From Auanema rhodensis (lineage: Eukaryota > Nematoda > Chromadorea > Rhabditida > Rhabditidae), in NCBI GenBank assembly GCA_964057225.1, contig OZ059898.1:14347767-14411766 (forward strand): 64,000 nucleotides of DNA. The letters run 5' to 3'. Position numbers and translations under genes: made by a program. Positions 61,826 to 64,000 of this stretch are shown here, piece after piece (positions within the stretch are counted from its first letter, which is position 1; every line of letters starts with the position of its first letter). The notes under the pieces are model-generated. The model made no database searches. It worked only from the letters and a program-made list of their open reading frames with translations, and was not told the DNA's origin.

Positions 61826-62745
61826 TATCTATGTTTTTATTGGTTTTTCTTATTTTTGTTCTTCTTTTTTTTCTTTCGAATAGCCATACATGAATGTTTC
61901 TTTATATGTAGATTTATAGACTTCAGTGTTTATCCACTAAATATAATATCTACAAACAACTATATACTGGTTTTCCTTATTTACAACATCCAGTTTTTTT
62001 TCTTCATCTCTCAGACTGTCATTTACCCTGTCATATCACCTCTTAACTGAAAATTCATCGGCTTTCCTCTTTTGATTCAAAACGAAACAGTTGATGTGCT
62101 GTCTCAGCATTTCCACTCCTGTCTAATGCTCATGACGTGAAATGCTTTGATATCGTGCTTAGATGTCAATCTGCTTTTCCCTTGTCCTCTCATCTTTGCT
62201 GCTCTTGTGTTGACAGTGACCTCCCGACTGACCACGATTTGCACCACTTGTCTTTCTTCTTCACACATGTCTTCTTCGGTCGTTGTCTTCTTCTGTCTTC
62301 ACGATAACGCAGACTGTTCATCCGACTATCCGATCTATCTATTTTCTCGTTTTGGCCAACTCATCGCATAATATCTGTGTCGTACATGACTCATTACCCA
62401 GCTTTATTGTATTCGTTTAATCTAATATTATCAATATTTTCATTATTTTTTATTTACTTTTTACTACCGCATTATGTTGGATAACGAACTTTCTTGAATC
62501 GTTTTCCAATTATCCAGGTCACACAGGTTCGCGCAGCCTCATATAGAATATCTATCGATCGTGTCTTCCTTAATCTATCCTTTCCTTTTCATTTATTCGC
62601 CATCTCATTTACTTCGGAATATTATTCTCCACCATCTATGATCTGTCTTGTTTTGTTCTTCCAAAATTATTGTTTTGGCTACAATTTGTGTTTAAATTCT
62701 TGTTTTCAGGTCTCAGTTGTGGACGTCAGTCCACATTTGCCAACT
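61826..62745. other. Intergenic / 5' leader between XPG and QSOX
   Basis: 920 bp of pyrimidine-rich, AT-rich sequence on the plus strand. It must contain the XPG 3' UTR and the QSOX promoter and leader. No canonical AATAAA was seen for XPG. Same-strand orientation would allow an operon, but the gap is long for a nematode operon. Confidence 0.45.
62707..62709 (+). promoter_or_regulatory. Splice acceptor in the QSOX 5' leader
   Basis: CTTGTTTTCAG ends 37 bases before the QSOX ATG. It is a strong acceptor with no coding exon required upstream, so a 5' UTR intron or spliced-leader site is likely. Confidence 0.5.
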
Positions 62746-64000
62746 ATGCTGGACCGAATTTTTCTATTAACTACTTTTTTGGTTTTATTTACTAGTGTGG
62801 TTGAAGCAGATTCATTATATGATGCTTCGGATCCTATTTTAGAGTTATATACTGATACTTTTAATGATAATGTTTACGGAACAGTAAGGATTAAACTGGT
62901 TTTTTACAATATTCAGCTTTTTTTTTCAGAAAAAAGCCCATTTTGTTGAGTTTTATTCAAGTTGGTGTGGAGCTTGTATAGGGTATGCTCCAACATGGAA
63001 GAAATTTGCCAGGTTAGCCAAGGAAAAAAATGAGATTCGTTACCAACAACTGTTTTAAGACATCTCTCAACCTGGTCTTCCGTTGTTCAAGTTACTGTTG
63101 TCAATTGTGCCGATGACAAGAATATGCCTCTTTGCCGGGAACACTCTATTGCTGCTTTCCCAACTATTAAGGTAATAATTCTCATTTTTCTTTGTTTGGT
63201 AATTCACTGAATTTGTAGTATTTCAAATATCTATCAGCTGATAAGAATGACGGTATTCTATACTCGGGTAATAAGCACGAATTAGCCCAAATGGAATTGG
63301 ATGTTGCTGCTTTGGTTCAAGCTGATTGGGAGCGTCAGAATCCTTCTGAATGGCCTTCTTTCAACGCAATCGAGAAGTAATGATTTAATTCTCTATTTTC
63401 TAAATCATTACTTCATTTACAGTTCTGAAACTTTGGATCAGTTGTGGTCAAAGGCAGGAGATGCCAGTTTCATTGGTATCACTTTCCAAGAAAATCCAGC
63501 CAGTATGGCGTGGGCTGTATGTTATTGCTCTTTCATATGCTTGTTTAATCTTTTATTTTTAGAATATCATTAATTTCCATAAAGATAGGAATGCATTGAT
63601 TCTCTTAGCACGTCCTCAACATCCTTTAGCTGTTCAGTATTTTAGTAGTAATGCTAATAATAGATTCTTACTCTTTAGTAAGGGTAATGCTAAACCTTCA
63701 TATGAAAGCCCGTAAGTTTTACTATTTAATCAATTTTTTTATTTGATTTTTGTGTAGAGAAGATGCTAAATGGGTAGATATTCAAGAAAAGATTAATGAA
63801 ATGATTACTGAAGTTGCTGGTGCTTTCCCATCTCCAGTTGAAGTTCAGGTATTTTGCTTCAGTAACATTGGGATTTTGCTTATTTATTATCTAATTCAGC
63901 CTGTTCTTCGTGAATCTCAAGGTGTTTCTCCCGGTTCAGCTGTTGTTGATCTTAGTCAATACTCTGTACAACTCTTAGATCTTCAAAGTACTCTAAGTTA
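62746..64000 (+). CDS. qsox: Quiescin sulfhydryl oxidase, N-terminal part (truncated by window end)
   Basis: QSOX enzymes form disulfides in secreted proteins and pass electrons to oxygen through an Erv/FAD domain. ATG 62746 gives a signal peptide ([20 protein letters not shown], then AD). The first thioredoxin domain follows: [20 protein letters not shown] with the redox pair CGAC, then [19 protein letters not shown] and AAFPTIKYFKYL. Later exons carry [30 protein letters not shown] and [16 protein letters not shown], matching the QSOX second thioredoxin-like region. Exons join in phase through introns of about 45-60 bases. The helix-rich region and Erv domain lie beyond the window, so sulfhydryl-oxidase activity itself cannot be confirmed here. 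The CGAC motif differs from the CGHC of vertebrate QSOX1. Confidence 0.92.

Overview
The window is eukaryotic, AT-rich and most probably from a nematode. Almost every coding region is broken by short introns (often about 45-60 bases) ending in T-rich AG acceptors. The first gene matches nematode LIN-23 more closely than fly or vertebrate beta-TrCP. At least two genes have a clean acceptor just upstream of the ATG, as expected for trans-splicing or a 5' UTR intron. The species cannot be named from the sequence.

Layout. 0.35-14.1 kb is compact and gene-dense: an F-box/WD40 beta-TrCP (lin-23, minus), a GATAD1-like chromatin protein (plus, divergent from lin-23 over 434 bp), a CYP4-type cytochrome P450 (plus), glutamine-hydrolysing asparagine synthetase (minus, convergent with the P450) and an ACT-domain threonine/serine dehydratase (minus). 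17.1-48.7 kb is one large minus-strand gene, a Dbl/MCF2-family RhoGEF of about 1,090 residues in 26 exons (SEC14-like, spectrin-like, DH and PH domains). Its introns reach 15 kb and are filled with GA/CT microsatellites. 48.7-58.5 kb holds no gene I can support. 58.5-61.8 kb is the repair nuclease XPG/ERCC5 (plus). 62.7 kb to the window end is the start of a quiescin sulfhydryl oxidase (plus, truncated).

These are unrelated housekeeping and regulatory genes: ubiquitin ligation, chromatin, fatty-acid-type oxidation, amino-acid metabolism, Rho signalling, DNA repair and disulfide formation. I see no cassette, virus, transposon or CRISPR-like system.

Two observations stand out. First, the RhoGEF has several candidate alternative first exons inside its introns. 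Each has an ATG behind an in-frame stop and a GT donor in the phase of the next exon, which predicts a nested series of N-terminally truncated, possibly deregulated GEF isoforms. Second, the non-coding DNA contains repeated ACGTGA/TCACGTGA motifs, including exact 9-bp and 14-bp tandem arrays and four perfect copies of the palindrome TTCACGTGAA.
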